From assembly GCF_003605195.1 (NCBI RefSeq), contig NZ_QYOS01000025.1, positions 62,001 through 126,000 of the forward strand: a stretch of DNA of 64,000 bases, given 5' to 3'. Under the pieces are notes generated by a model. The model was not told where the DNA came from. It made no database searches and worked only from the letters and a program-made list of their open reading frames with translations. The translations under genes and the position numbers were made by a program. The DNA comes from Aurantiacibacter odishensis. Its GTDB lineage: Bacteria > Pseudomonadota > Alphaproteobacteria > Sphingomonadales > Sphingomonadaceae. Below, one piece after another: positions 25,501 through 33,735 of the stretch (its first letter is position 1; each line of letters opens with the position of its first letter).

Positions 25501-26021
25501 TTGCTCTCGGCATCGCGGCGGCGCACGTGCAGGCCGGCGATGCCCGCCGCTTCCTCCAGCATCATGCGCCGTTCGGTGGGCTTCGCAGCGATGACCTGCG
25601 CAATCTTGCCTTGGCTGACGAGGGCGGGCGAATGCGCGCCGGTGGCGGCATCGGCGAACAGCAGGCCGATATCCTTGGCACGCACGTCGTTGCCGTTCAG
25701 GCGATAGGCGCTGCCTGCACCGCGTTCGATCCTGCGGGTGACGTCCAGCGGTTCGCCTTCGTCGTCGACTGCGTGCAGCACGACTTCGGCGAAATCACGC
25801 GGCGGGCGGCTGGCAGTGCCGGCAAAGATCACGTCTTCCATGCCGCCCGATCGCATGGACTTGGGAGAATTCTCCCCCATCACCCAGCGAATGGCTTCCA
25901 GCACGTTGGACTTGCCACAACCGTTGGGGCCAACGACGCCCGTCAGGCCGGGTTCTATGCGCAGTTCGGCGGGCTCTACGAAGCTCTTGAAGCCGCTAAG
26001 TCTGAGCTTGCGAAACTCCAT
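22599..26021 (-). CDS. smc: Chromosome segregation protein SMC
   Basis: A 1140-residue SMC ATPase that organises and segregates chromosomes with ScpA/ScpB. Walker A is GPNGCGKSN (31-39). Two long Ala/Glu/Arg coiled coils flank a hinge (about 500-640, around KGDHGLPAALDRVSAQPGY). The C-terminal head has signature LSLLSGGEQALTATAL and Walker B PICVLDEVDAPLDD. The length is typical. It ends the leftward run after two DsbA-like genes, with the nearest starting 20 bp from its own N-terminus on the same strand. Confidence 0.97.
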   Translation of the reverse strand: MEFRKLRLSGFKSFVEPAELRIEPGLTGVVGPNGCGKSNVLEAIRWVMGENSPKSMRSGGMEDVIFAGTASRPPRDFAEVVLHAVDDEGEPLDVTRRIERGAGSAYRLNGNDVRAKDIGLLFADAATGAHSPALVSQGKIAQVIAAKPTERRMMLEEAAGIAGLHVRRRDAESKLRSTEKNLERLEDLMSSLDSQIGSLRRQAKQAERYKALSDQIRVAEARLVFARWRDAAAAADAARRQAKGADEAVAEAQAAAKEAQKTQAALAEKLHELRDELADRRDDASAHGHRMAALASQLEAAEQRLKDLDRQKSRLEEDKIDADRMTRDAANALKELESALDKGAKALVADEANRPDIAKAVDKAESEGRKAELALAKATADHAGVEAEWRVAEAEISQAQSRVDRLEAEARRLEDQRAALLGESDPEEDVTAAQKSAEKAAARLAQLREGLEQARARKDELAATRDEAASQLSTARAELAGVEREWQALKRDREARERQKKGDHGLPAALDRVSAQPGYERALAAALGRDAKAPLGSPDAKAEGRYWTGSKPPSPVADSLAAHVRNCPQELAARLALVHVVDTDDGRNLKPGEWLVTKDGFLRRWDGFVARGEGAAEAARLEADNRFTALEGELPVLREAVETATLAQDTAQAELSDLQRDLVAQERGINEASEAERQALRALDQAEARRERLAARREELATSGKDLDEQKAAALADLEAAKARKADLPDPESGRAALEAARAKNEAAREAAQSAAAALASHDQALAVSRERVATQRKDMAAWQARAGDAANRLAGMEARFEEIAEERAVIAAKPAGLMKEIEGGEAVRARLGEELAKAETAVREAEEQARAADARLNDVNETLSAARETRATLATRAENEEQRREEMARLSGERFQSPPPLLPTKFEFDEGSVKDSAAESEEMDRLTASRERIGPVNLVAADELERIEAEHGASAAEQAELAEAVARLRGSIGNLNREGRERLRKAFEEVDGHFRKLFARLFDGGQAHLALVDSDDPLEAGLEIYAQPPGKRLQSLSLLSGGEQALTATALIFALFLTNPAPICVLDEVDAPLDDANIERFCDLLDAMNRDTKTRYLIVTHNAVTMSRMHRLFGVTMVERGVSRLVSVDLGEAEAMAAE

Positions 26022-26040
26022 AAGCGCCCGCCGCTACCCC

Positions 26041-26799
26041 TTATCCCTCTGCCGGGCGCGCGCCTGCGGTCTGCAGCACGGCTTCCAGGTCTTCCCAGCT
26101 GCGTTCTTCCAGAACGCGGCCGTTGAGGATGAAGGTGGGGGTGGCATCGACGCCCAGTTCCTCGGACTGCTGTTCCGAACGTTCGCCGATGGCCATCACT
26201 TCTTCGGTATCGGCGAGGCAGGCGGCGGCCTGATCACGGCTGATGCCGCGGGCGGCGAAGAAATCGAGGAAACCGGCAGCGTCGGCAATGGCGACGAAGC
26301 GCTGCTCGTCCGGCACGTCAGCCAAGTTGGCAAGCTGCGCCTGCGCGCCCTGCATCTGGCCCATCACGCCGTCGAAGTTCTTCCACACCTGGTCGGCCAG
26401 CGGATGGAAGCTTTCCGGTGCGGAGCAGCGCACCAGCGCCGCCAGCGTCAGGTCGAAAGCGTTGTGCACCTGGTTGCGCAGTTCGAACGAGACGACGCCG
26501 GTGGAGACGTATTGCTCCTTCAGCGTGTCGGCTCCGGTCTGCGCGAAATTGGCGCAGGCGCCGCAGGTGAGCGAGCCGTATTCGATGAGCTTGAGCGGCG
26601 CATCGGGGTTGCCCATAAGGTAGCCGTCTGCGTCCGTCACCTGCACCATGTCGGTCCACGCCTGGCCATCAGGTGCGGCGATCTGCTCGATCGGCTCGCT
26701 GGAGGTGAGTTCGCCCTCCGCGCTGTCGCCACATGCGGCGAGGCCCAGCGCCAGCGGCGCAGCGAGGGTGGCGAAAGCGATACGGCGCGAAATGGTCAT
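26041..26799 (-). CDS. DsbA-like thioredoxin-fold lipoprotein with CGAC site
   Basis: A 252-residue predicted lipoprotein (lipobox GLAAC, Cys about 23) with a DsbA/thioredoxin_4 domain. The active-site dithiol is C-G-A-C (SLTCGACANF), instead of CPHC or CSHC, and the cis-Pro loop is VDATPTFILNG. Periplasmic thiol oxidation or isomerisation is the likely chemistry. It lies upstream of smc on the same strand with 19 bp between, and downstream of a second DsbA-like gene. Confidence 0.85.
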   Translation of the reverse strand: MTISRRIAFATLAAPLALGLAACGDSAEGELTSSEPIEQIAAPDGQAWTDMVQVTDADGYLMGNPDAPLKLIEYGSLTCGACANFAQTGADTLKEQYVSTGVVSFELRNQVHNAFDLTLAALVRCSAPESFHPLADQVWKNFDGVMGQMQGAQAQLANLADVPDEQRFVAIADAAGFLDFFAARGISRDQAAACLADTEEVMAIGERSEQQSEELGVDATPTFILNGRVLEERSWEDLEAVLQTAGARPAEG

Positions 26800-26878
26800 G
26801 GCAATAATCTTCCCGTCATGATCTTGGCCGGCCCAATCAGGCGAATGCGCAGTTTAGAACCGGATGGTTGGTGTTTGG

Positions 26879-26909
26879 AAAGCGCCTCTATGCGTAAATT
26901 GGCGCTTTT
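26879..26909 (-). terminator. Stem-loop between the two DsbA-like genes
   Basis: AAAGCGCC (26879-26886) pairs with GGCGCTTT (26901-26908), with a 14-nt loop. In the minus-strand direction only CTTT follows, so it is at best a weak terminator of the dciA-dsbA unit in the 139-bp gap. Confidence 0.35.
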
Positions 26910-26938
26910 GCACAGGCTTGTCCCCTATTCGGTCTGCC

Positions 26939-27622
26939 CTATTCGTTATTCTGCCGCGCGGCGACGAGCGCCTGGCGCAGCGGCTGCCACGCGTGCACGC
27001 CTTCCAGCAGGGTGCCGTTTAGCACGAAGCTGGGAGTGCCCGGCACGGAATATTCGGCAACATTGGCTTCCGATTTCTCGGCGATTTCGGCGGCGCGGTT
27101 CTCGTCGTTCAGGCACGCGGACACTTCGCTGGCGGAGTAGCCGCGGCCTTCCATCAGATCGTCGAGGCCGAGGTCCGATGCGATGGCGCGCATCCGGCTG
27201 CCCACGGTGCCGCTGGCCCAGCGCGCGGTCTGCGCCTGGGTGAGGCCGCGGGCCGTGGCGAGCCAGTCGTCTTGCGTTGCCAGTACGGCCTTGTGGTTAT
27301 CGAAGAAGCGCGCCGGATCGCCGCATTCGGTGAGCAGCGCAGCGGCAAGGTCCACCGGGTTGCGTATCATGTGCCGCACTTCCACCGCTGCGTAGCCTTC
27401 GTGGACGTAGTGATAGCGCAGTTCCGGCTCCGCTTCCCTGTCGAAAGTGGCGCAGTGGGGGCAGGTGTAGCTGATGAATTCGATGATCTGCAGCGGAGCA
27501 TCGGGATCGCCGACACGGTATCCCTGCTCCGTCTCGACAACTTGTGCATTCCAGTTCTGAGCCGTGGCCGGAGCCATCGGCACGGCCATGGCCACCAGCG
27601 CGGCGGCTGCCCAGCGTATCAT
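26939..27622 (-). CDS. DsbA-family thiol oxidoreductase, periplasmic
   Basis: A 227-residue exported protein (signal MIRWAAAALVAMAVPMAPATAQ) with a thioredoxin fold and the classic DsbA dithiol CPHC in FISYTCPHCATF. The cis-Pro loop is VPGTPSFVLNG. It probably introduces or shuffles disulfides in exported proteins. The start ATG overlaps the stop of the DciA-like gene in ATGA, so translation is coupled. It is a paralogue of the CGAC lipoprotein next door. Confidence 0.88.
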   Translation of the reverse strand: MIRWAAAALVAMAVPMAPATAQNWNAQVVETEQGYRVGDPDAPLQIIEFISYTCPHCATFDREAEPELRYHYVHEGYAAVEVRHMIRNPVDLAAALLTECGDPARFFDNHKAVLATQDDWLATARGLTQAQTARWASGTVGSRMRAIASDLGLDDLMEGRGYSASEVSACLNDENRAAEIAEKSEANVAEYSVPGTPSFVLNGTLLEGVHAWQPLRQALVAARQNNE

Positions 27623-28179
27623 CCCTGTTCGTCCTCTTCCTTCTGCGCGACCGTGCGCGCGAGTGATTCCAGTACCGCCCGCAGTTCGGGGTCGCCGATA
27701 TCACGCAAGCTGTCTCCCAGTTCCATCGGAATGGGCTTGAGCGAGGGCGGAGCGGTTCTTTTCTCCTGAGCAGCAGGCGGCTTAACCGCACCTTGCCGCA
27801 TCTTCACCTTGGCCACGGCGCGGTAGCCGAAGAAGCGGTTCACCCGCTCCATGATTTCGGGGATCACGTGCTGGATCAGCGGCGCGTGGGCGGGCAGCAC
27901 GACGAGTTGCAGGATGCCCTCGCTCTTTTCGCCGGGCGGGAAGCGGATGCTTTCGGGCGCGCAGACCTTCGCGTGGTGCTCCCCCACGATTTCCGGCCAG
28001 CGGGTAACGACGCTCGATTGCACGAAGCCGTAGCGGCGAAAGGCCGCGCGGCCGATCTGCGGCACCAGTTCGGACACTGGCCTTGCCGGGCCGCCACGCG
28101 GGCGCTGGTAGGGCTTGGCGCCTTTCTTCGGTGCCTTGCTTGCAGTCTTCCCCGATTTCGATGGTGTGTCGCGTTCCAT
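27619..28179 (-). CDS. DciA-like (DUF721) protein, putative helicase loader
   Basis: A 186-residue DUF721 protein. In bacteria lacking DnaC, the family member DciA helps load the replicative helicase DnaB. The domain (about 30-120) contains FVQSSVVTRWPEIVGEHHAKVCAPE-type residues in the usual order (W-x-x-I-V-G). The N-terminus is a basic Lys/Pro-rich linker. The ATG at 28179 has GGGAG at correct spacing; an in-frame ATG 15 bp upstream is possible. It is divergent from mutY, with 29 bp between starts. Confidence 0.8.
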   Translation of the reverse strand: MERDTPSKSGKTASKAPKKGAKPYQRPRGGPARPVSELVPQIGRAAFRRYGFVQSSVVTRWPEIVGEHHAKVCAPESIRFPPGEKSEGILQLVVLPAHAPLIQHVIPEIMERVNRFFGYRAVAKVKMRQGAVKPPAAQEKRTAPPSLKPIPMELGDSLRDIGDPELRAVLESLARTVAQKEEDEQG

Positions 28180-28208
28180 GGCTGGCGCTCCCATGCCATA
28201 GGCGAGGC

Positions 28209-29246
28209 GTGTCCGCCACCGTTTCAGACAAGCTTTTGGCCTGGTACGACAGCCACGCCCGCGCCCTGCCGTGGCGCAGCGCACCCGGCTCTCCCGCGCC
28301 CGATCCCTATCGCGTGTGGCTCTCCGAAGTGATGCTGCAACAGACGACCGTTGCCGCCGTCGCGCCCTATTTCGCGAAATTCACCGAGACCTGGCCCACG
28401 GTGGAGGCGCTGGCCGCTGCGCCGGAGGACGACGTAATGGCCGCCTGGGCGGGCCTTGGTTACTATTCGCGGGCGCGAAACCTGGTGAAATGCGCGAGGG
28501 AAGTGGCAGCGCGCGGCGGCTTTCCCGAGACCGAAGCCGAATTGCGCAAGCTGCCGGGGCTGGGCGCCTATACCGCGGCGGCGGTGGCGGCGATCGCCTT
28601 CGGAAAACGCGCCGTGGTGGTGGATGCCAACGTAGAGCGGGTGGTGTCCCGCCTGTTCGCCATTCGCGAGCCGCTGCCTGCCTCGCGCCCGGCGATCCGC
28701 GCAGCGACCGATACGATCACGCCGGAGGAGCGCGCTGGAGATTTCGCGCAGGCCATGATGGACCTTGGCGCCACCATCTGCACCGCCCGCGATGCGAGGT
28801 GTCTGCTATGCCCCCTCAATGCCGATTGCCGCGCGCGGGCGGAGGGCGATCCGCTGGAGTTGCCGGTGAAGGCGAAGAAGAAGGCCAAGCCCAGCCGCAC
28901 GGGGACGGCTTTCTGGATCGAGCGGGAGGACAGGGTATGGCTGGTGAAGCGCCCCGGCACGGGAATGCTGGGCGGAATGCGCGCCCTGCCGGACGATGGC
29001 TGGTCCGCCCGCGGCGACGGCGAGGGCGATGCCCCGGTATCGGGCGCGTGGAGAGCGGCAGGGGTAGTGCGCCATGGCTTCACACATTTCGACATCGAAC
29101 TGGGCGTGGCCGTTCACGCGGGCGACGATCCTTCACCGCATGGCGAGGGCGAGTGGTGGCCCGTCGACACTATCGACGATGCCGGATTGCCGACACTCTT
29201 CCTGAAAGCAGTCCGGTTGGTTCTGGCGGGCCGGGAAACGGAATAG
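28209..29246 (+). CDS. mutY: A/G-specific adenine DNA glycosylase
   Basis: Removes adenine mispaired with 8-oxoguanine. The 345-residue protein contains the catalytic Glu in VWLSEVMLQQTTV, the helix-hairpin-helix LPGLGAYTAAAVAAIAFG with Asp in VVDANVERV, and the [4Fe-4S] ligands in CTARDARCLLCPLNADC (C-x6-C-x2-C-x5-C). The C-terminal third is a NUDIX-like 8-oxoG recognition domain. GTG at 28209 is the start (VSATVSDKLLAWY). The pairing with a divergent DUF721 gene is common in alphaproteobacteria. Confidence 0.95.
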   Translation: MSATVSDKLLAWYDSHARALPWRSAPGSPAPDPYRVWLSEVMLQQTTVAAVAPYFAKFTETWPTVEALAAAPEDDVMAAWAGLGYYSRARNLVKCAREVAARGGFPETEAELRKLPGLGAYTAAAVAAIAFGKRAVVVDANVERVVSRLFAIREPLPASRPAIRAATDTITPEERAGDFAQAMMDLGATICTARDARCLLCPLNADCRARAEGDPLELPVKAKKKAKPSRTGTAFWIEREDRVWLVKRPGTGMLGGMRALPDDGWSARGDGEGDAPVSGAWRAAGVVRHGFTHFDIELGVAVHAGDDPSPHGEGEWWPVDTIDDAGLPTLFLKAVRLVLAGRETE

Positions 29247-29327
29247 CTGCATCGGTGGGCGTAGCACACCGCAAGGCCACGCGGCCGCCCCGCAGCGGGC
29301 GCAGCAACACTGCGCATCTAGCGAGGA

Positions 29328-29349
29328 CGCTCACGCGGAGGCGTGAGCG
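29328..29349. repeat. Perfect 9-bp inverted repeat after mutY
   Basis: CGCTCACGC (29328-29336) and GCGTGAGCG (29341-29349) flank a GGAG loop. No T tract follows on either strand. It sits in the 113-bp gap between the convergent mutY and the small membrane protein gene. Confidence 0.45.
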
Positions 29350-29359
29350 CAAGACGAGC

Positions 29360-29581
29360 TTAGAAAATCCCGCCGCCCAGCGTCAGGCGCACGGCTGCGA
29401 TCAGCAGCACGATCAGGCAGAAGTTGCGGCCCGAATTGCTGCTGGAGAGCTGGCCGATCACCACGCCCACCACGATGAAGGGCAGGGCGATCCAGTTGGC
29501 CCAGCCCAGCAGCGGGATCTGCGCGGGGATGACGATGAGCAGGGACAGCAGTCCGACGAGAATCGAGATGATGTTCAGCAT
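29360..29581 (-). CDS. Small membrane protein of unknown function
   Basis: A 73-residue protein with two or three hydrophobic segments (IISILVGLLSLLIVIPAQI, WIALPFIVVGVVIGQL and FCLIVLLIAAVRLTLGG). Regular codon use and an ATG start suggest a genuine gene, but no family is recognised. It is convergent with mutY and divergent from the serine hydrolase gene. Confidence 0.55.
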   Translation of the reverse strand: MLNIISILVGLLSLLIVIPAQIPLLGWANWIALPFIVVGVVIGQLSSSNSGRNFCLIVLLIAAVRLTLGGGIF

Positions 29582-29686
29582 GTGTTATAGATAGGTAACA
29601 CAGCAGATGGGTGCAAGGTTGCAGCATCCATTTTCGCTGCCTAAGCCTTGCGCCACGCTACACGCTTGCCGAAGGTCGCTTGCCCC

Positions 29687-31039
29687 ATGCTCCACGAATC
29701 CCCCTCCCAGTTCGTTTCCCGCCGCACGATGCTGCGCTCCTCCGCCATGCTCGGCGCGGGGGCTGTCGCAGCCTCGCTGCCCTTCGCCGATCCGGTGTTC
29801 GCGCGCGAGGCGGCCGCCACGCGCTGGCCCACGGTTGCCAACTTCGTGAACGGCTATGTCGAGCGCGACATCGTCGCCTGCATGGTGGCGCGCATGGGCC
29901 TAGGCCAAGGCGAGGCAGATACCATTGCCGCAGGTACGCGCACCTTCGGCGGACGCGGCGCGGTGGACGCGGACACGCTGTTCCGCATCTATTCGATGAC
30001 GAAGCCGATCACCGGCATGGCAACAGTCATGCTGATCGACGATGGCCTGCTGGAACTGGATCAGCCGCTGGCCGACGTATTGCCTGCCTTCGCCAATATG
30101 CAGGTGCAGCGCCGGTACGACGGCCCGATCACGCGCGACAATCTTGAGCCTGCGGCGCGTCCCATCACTATCCGCCACCTGCTCACCCACACGGCGGGCC
30201 TTGGCTATACCATCGTGCAGGGCGGGCCGATCAGCGCCGCCTATCGCGCCAACGGCATCGTGCCGGGTAAGGTCAGCAACATGGCCATCGCGCAGGAGAT
30301 TTTCGGCGGACAGCCCGCTCGCTCGCTAGCGGACTTTGCCGACGGACTTGCAGAACTGCCGTTGGTCTACCAGCCGGGCACGCGCTGGAGCTACTCGGTC
30401 AGCCTTGACCTGCTGGGCCGGGTGATCGAGGTGGTGAGCGGACAGTCGTTTGACAGCTTCCTGCAAGAACGCATCTTCACGCCCTGCGGCATGACATCCA
30501 CAGGTTTCCGCGTGGATCGCGACGACGTGCAGCGTTTTACCGGCAACTATTTCCTGCTGGGCGGCATACCCGTGCCGATCGACCTGCCGCAAAGCTCGGT
30601 CTACCTCGACGAACCTGCCTTCCCCTTCGGCGGGGCGGGGCTAGTCTCCAGCGCGCGCGACTATGACCGTTTCCTGCAGATGCTTGCCGGTCGCGGGGTG
30701 ATCGAGGGCACGCAGGTCGCCAGCGAAGCGGCAGTGGCGCTCGCCACGTCGGACCTGTTCCCTAACACGCTGGCCGTGAACGGCAGGTTCGAGCGGAACG
30801 GACGCACCTTTGGCTTTGGCGCGGGCGGGCTTGTCGGCACGGACGATGCGGCAGGACTGTTCGGGTGGTTCGGCGCGGCTGGCACCGTCGGCCTCGTGAA
30901 CACCAACTGGGGCCTGCGCCACACGCTGATGACGCAATACATGCCCGCCGACGCCTACGACGTGCAGGGCGATTTCCCGCTGGCCGTGGCGAATGACATG
31001 GCCGCCCTTTCGCGTAGCTTGCCCCGTTCCGTTGATTGA
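29687..31039 (+). CDS. Serine hydrolase, beta-lactamase class C family, Tat-exported
   Basis: A 450-residue penicillin-binding/class C beta-lactamase-like protein. An SRRTMLR motif with a following hydrophobic stretch is a twin-arginine signal. The nucleophile motif S-x-x-K is SMTK, the second motif is Y-S-V in WSYSVSLD, and a GFGAGG segment lies towards the C-terminus. Such proteins hydrolyse peptidoglycan fragments, D-amino peptides or esters; lactamase activity is not implied. The ATG at 29687 is chosen over an upstream TTG. nudC follows with 7 bp between. Confidence 0.85.
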   Translation: MLHESPSQFVSRRTMLRSSAMLGAGAVAASLPFADPVFAREAAATRWPTVANFVNGYVERDIVACMVARMGLGQGEADTIAAGTRTFGGRGAVDADTLFRIYSMTKPITGMATVMLIDDGLLELDQPLADVLPAFANMQVQRRYDGPITRDNLEPAARPITIRHLLTHTAGLGYTIVQGGPISAAYRANGIVPGKVSNMAIAQEIFGGQPARSLADFADGLAELPLVYQPGTRWSYSVSLDLLGRVIEVVSGQSFDSFLQERIFTPCGMTSTGFRVDRDDVQRFTGNYFLLGGIPVPIDLPQSSVYLDEPAFPFGGAGLVSSARDYDRFLQMLAGRGVIEGTQVASEAAVALATSDLFPNTLAVNGRFERNGRTFGFGAGGLVGTDDAAGLFGWFGAAGTVGLVNTNWGLRHTLMTQYMPADAYDVQGDFPLAVANDMAALSRSLPRSVD

Positions 31040-31046
31040 GGCTGAT

Positions 31047-31928
31047 TTGACCACACCGCTCGCTTTCACCGGTCACGATCTCGACCGCGACGATCACGCC
31101 CGCGCCGATCCTGCGCAACTGGCGCAGCTTCGTGCAAGGGACGATGCGCGGCTAGTGGCTCTCGATGGCGTGATGCCCCGTTTCGATGGCAACGCTCTGC
31201 TGACCACCGATCTTTCGGGGGTGAGCAAGGATGCGGAACTGGTCTATCTCGGCCTGCGCGCCGGGGCGCCGCTCTTCGTCGCTGTGCCGCCTGAGGGTGA
31301 TATGCGCCAGGCCGTCACCATGCGCGAGACCATGATGGCGCTGATGCAACTACCGCCAGAGGAACTGGCCCTGTTCGGCGGCGCGCGCTCGATCGCGGAC
31401 TGGCACGCGCGGCACCGATTCTGCGCCCGCTGCGGTGAACGCACGCAGATCGCCAAGGGCGGCTGGCAGCGCAACTGCGAGTCTTGCAAAGGGCAACATT
31501 TCCCGCGTGTCGATCCGGTCGCGATCATGCTGGTGGAGCACGACGGCGCGCTGCTTGTCGGGCGCGGGAAGGGCTGGCCGGAACGCAGCTATTCCGCGCT
31601 TGCCGGTTTCATCGAGCCGGGAGAGAGCATCGAGGAAGGCGTAAAACGCGAGGTTTGGGAAGAGGTAGGCGTGCGCGTGCGCGACGTGTCCTACATCGCC
31701 AGCCAGCCATGGCCGTTCCCCAGCCAGCTGATGATCGGCTGTCACTCCTACGCCGACAGCCGCGATCTGACCATCGACGAGACCGAGATCGAGGACGCGC
31801 GCTGGTTCACCCGCGAGGATGTGGCCGATGCCATGGCGAACCCGAAGGATGCGCAAAGCTTCCTGCCGCCGCCGCGCACGGCTATCGCGAATTACCTGTT
31901 CGAATACTGGCTGGAGAACATGGCATGA
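31047..31928 (+). CDS. nudC: NAD(+) diphosphatase
   Basis: A 293-residue NudC-type Nudix hydrolase that cleaves NAD(H) and removes NAD caps from RNA. It has a zinc ribbon (FCARCGERTQ ... NCESC), a complete Nudix box (GFIEPGESIEEGVKREVWEEVG across 22 residues, with the GX5EX7REVXEEXG pattern) and the NudC hallmark SQPWPFPSQLM. TTG at 31047 is the start; its ribosome-binding site TGAGG overlaps the stop of the serine hydrolase gene. The downstream frnE-like gene overlaps it in ATGA. Confidence 0.93.
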   Translation: MTTPLAFTGHDLDRDDHARADPAQLAQLRARDDARLVALDGVMPRFDGNALLTTDLSGVSKDAELVYLGLRAGAPLFVAVPPEGDMRQAVTMRETMMALMQLPPEELALFGGARSIADWHARHRFCARCGERTQIAKGGWQRNCESCKGQHFPRVDPVAIMLVEHDGALLVGRGKGWPERSYSALAGFIEPGESIEEGVKREVWEEVGVRVRDVSYIASQPWPFPSQLMIGCHSYADSRDLTIDETEIEDARWFTREDVADAMANPKDAQSFLPPPRTAIANYLFEYWLENMA

Positions 31929-32605
31929 GCCATCCGATGATCGTCGATATCTGGTCCGACGTGATGTGCCCGTGGTGCCTCGTTGGCTGGCGCAGCTTTG
32001 CCGAGGGCGTGCGGCTGGCGGGCAGCGACGTGGAGGTGACGATCCGGTGGATGCCCTTCGAACTCAACCCGCAGATGCCGCCCGAGGGCAAGTTGCAGGC
32101 CGAGCACCTGGCCAAGACCTACAACCGCAGCGAGGACGAGATTGCCGCGATGCGCGCCGAACTGGAAGGCGCGGCGGAGCGCGTAGGTTTTTCTATCTCG
32201 TGGCAGGGGGAGGGTGAGGAACCGCCTGCGATGATGTGGAACACCTTCGACTGCCACAAGCTGCTGCGCTGGTCGCTGGCGGCCTATGGTCCGGCAGAGC
32301 AGACGAGATTGAAGGAGGCGATGTTCGCCGCGCACTTCCAGCAACGCCGCAACATGGCGGACCGGGACGTTCTAGTGTCGTTGTGCGAGAACGCGGGCCT
32401 CGATGGCAAGGCAGCGCGTGAGGCACTGGATGACGAGGCGCTGGAACTGGCCGTGCGCGCAGAGGAAGAGCGCGGCGTATCGGGCGGCATCTCCGCCGTT
32501 CCGACTTTCGTCATCAACCACAAGTACATGCTGCAGGGCGCCCAGGAACCGGAAGGGTTCGCGAACGCCCTGCTGAAAATCGCTTCGATGGAAGCGGCGG
32601 CCTAA
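31925..32605 (+). CDS. DsbA-family oxidoreductase, FrnE-like
   Basis: A 226-residue cytoplasmic DsbA-fold protein (no signal peptide) with dithiol CPWC in SDVMCPWCLVGWR, the FrnE/polyketide-isomerase-like hallmark, and cis-Pro loop ISAVPTFVINHKY. Relatives act as disulfide isomerases linked to oxidative stress. The ATG at 31925 overlaps the nudC stop by four bases, so the three-gene run from 29687 is probably one operon. Confidence 0.9.
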   Translation: MSHPMIVDIWSDVMCPWCLVGWRSFAEGVRLAGSDVEVTIRWMPFELNPQMPPEGKLQAEHLAKTYNRSEDEIAAMRAELEGAAERVGFSISWQGEGEEPPAMMWNTFDCHKLLRWSLAAYGPAEQTRLKEAMFAAHFQQRRNMADRDVLVSLCENAGLDGKAAREALDDEALELAVRAEEERGVSGGISAVPTFVINHKYMLQGAQEPEGFANALLKIASMEAAA

Positions 32606-32854
32606 TTACGAATCGTTGCGCTCGTCCTGGATGGCGGCGCGGGTCTTGGGGCCCTTCTTCGCATCGTCTGATGGATTGTCGCTGCCCACTTCGGGCTCCC
32701 GGTTGTCGGGATCGGTGGCGCGATTGATCTCGTCACGCGTCCCCACGCGGGTGTTCACTGCGCCGCCCGACCGGCTGCCCTGCGAAGGCGTGGCGCCGTC
32801 CTGCATGCTGTCGATCAGGTCATTGTCGGGGTGGCGGCTTTGGCGTTCTGGCAT
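32606..32854 (-). CDS. Small hydrophilic protein, probably disordered
   Basis: An 82-residue, highly charged, Gly/Ser/Asp/Asn-rich sequence without hydrophobic core (MPERQSRHPDNDLIDSMQ at the start). Low complexity suggests an intrinsically disordered protein. Its stop abuts the convergent frnE-like gene with no gap. Reading-frame quality and an ATG support it, but function is unknown. Confidence 0.55.
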   Translation of the reverse strand: MPERQSRHPDNDLIDSMQDGATPSQGSRSGGAVNTRVGTRDEINRATDPDNREPEVGSDNPSDDAKKGPKTRAAIQDERNDS

Positions 32855-32930
32855 TTGCAGTCTCCTTTCCCGATCAACGGGATGGGGAGGGGCAATGTTC
32901 CGAACGGATTTCCAAAGTGAATTGGAAGGC

Positions 32931-33140
32931 TCAGGTTCGCGACAGGCGTTTTGGGGTAAGGAAGTTGATCGAAGCGCCCAGCGTCGAATGCTTGACCACC
33001 TTTTGCGCTCCCTGCGCCACGTAATCGCCGTTGTCCTCTACCCGCAAGGCAAAGGCGCTTTGGGAATACGACGGACGACAGGCTTCGTGCAGCCGGCGCA
33101 TCAATTTCTGATCCAAGCGCGAATCCTTCGAGTTCTTCAT
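32931..33140 (-). CDS. Short hypothetical protein
   Basis: A 69-residue frame with consistent codon bias (MKNSKDSRLDQKLMRRLHE at the start; VAQGAQKVVKHSTLGASINF near the end). There is no signal, no helix long enough for a membrane, and no known domain. No good ribosome-binding site precedes the ATG, where GGCGGTTGAACCGCC forms an inverted repeat; a TTG 60 bp upstream is an alternative start. The call is tentative. Confidence 0.45.
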   Translation of the reverse strand: MKNSKDSRLDQKLMRRLHEACRPSYSQSAFALRVEDNGDYVAQGAQKVVKHSTLGASINFLTPKRLSRT

Positions 33141-33250
33141 GGCGGTTGAACCGCCTGCGACAGACTTTGTTCCGCCTTCTGTTGGCGATTTATGCTGCAA
33201 TGCACAACGGTGTTGCGGCGTGATAACTTACGGATTTCGAAGCAAATGTA

Positions 33251-33640
33251 TCAGATGAGACCCAGCCGCTGGAGTTTTCCAGCCAGCTTGCCGGGCAGCA
33301 CGTCGCCGATCTCCTCGCCCTCTTCCAGATCGCGTGGTGGCTCTCCTTTCAGGTATCGCCATCCCTGGTGCGCGCGCTTGGGCCTCGGCATCACGCGCAC
33401 GAGGTTGGGCTCCAACTCGATCAGCCAGCGACCGTTGTCGGTTTGCGAAAAGCCGAGGATCTTCGAGCGCGCGACGATATTGTGCTGGTGAATCCAGAAC
33501 AGCGATCCGCCTATGCACTCCTCCCAGCGGGTGGGGCGATAGCGGGTGGTGACATGGGGACTGCGCCGCCCGGCATACCAGCTTTCGATATCGGCAAAGC
33601 TCGCGGCGCCGAAAGCGATCTTGGTCAGGTGGGCGGGCAT
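33251..33640 (-). CDS. DUF1489 family protein
   Basis: A 129-residue protein matching DUF1489, a family largely restricted to alphaproteobacteria. It opens MPAHLTKIAFGAASFADIE. Diagnostic pieces are TRYRPTRWEECIGGSLFWI and VARSKILGF in the middle, and a C-terminal GWRYLKGE segment. The family has no established function. ATG start; the cyclase gene is divergent, 95 bp away. Confidence 0.85.
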   Translation of the reverse strand: MPAHLTKIAFGAASFADIESWYAGRRSPHVTTRYRPTRWEECIGGSLFWIHQHNIVARSKILGFSQTDNGRWLIELEPNLVRVMPRPKRAHQGWRYLKGEPPRDLEEGEEIGDVLPGKLAGKLQRLGLI

Positions 33641-33735
33641 GGCGACTAGATAGGCACTCGGATGCCTGCCTCAAGACTTGCATAGCGGCCCGCGCCGTCG
33701 CAGTCTGCGGCAAAGGATCAGGAGAGGGGATTTCT

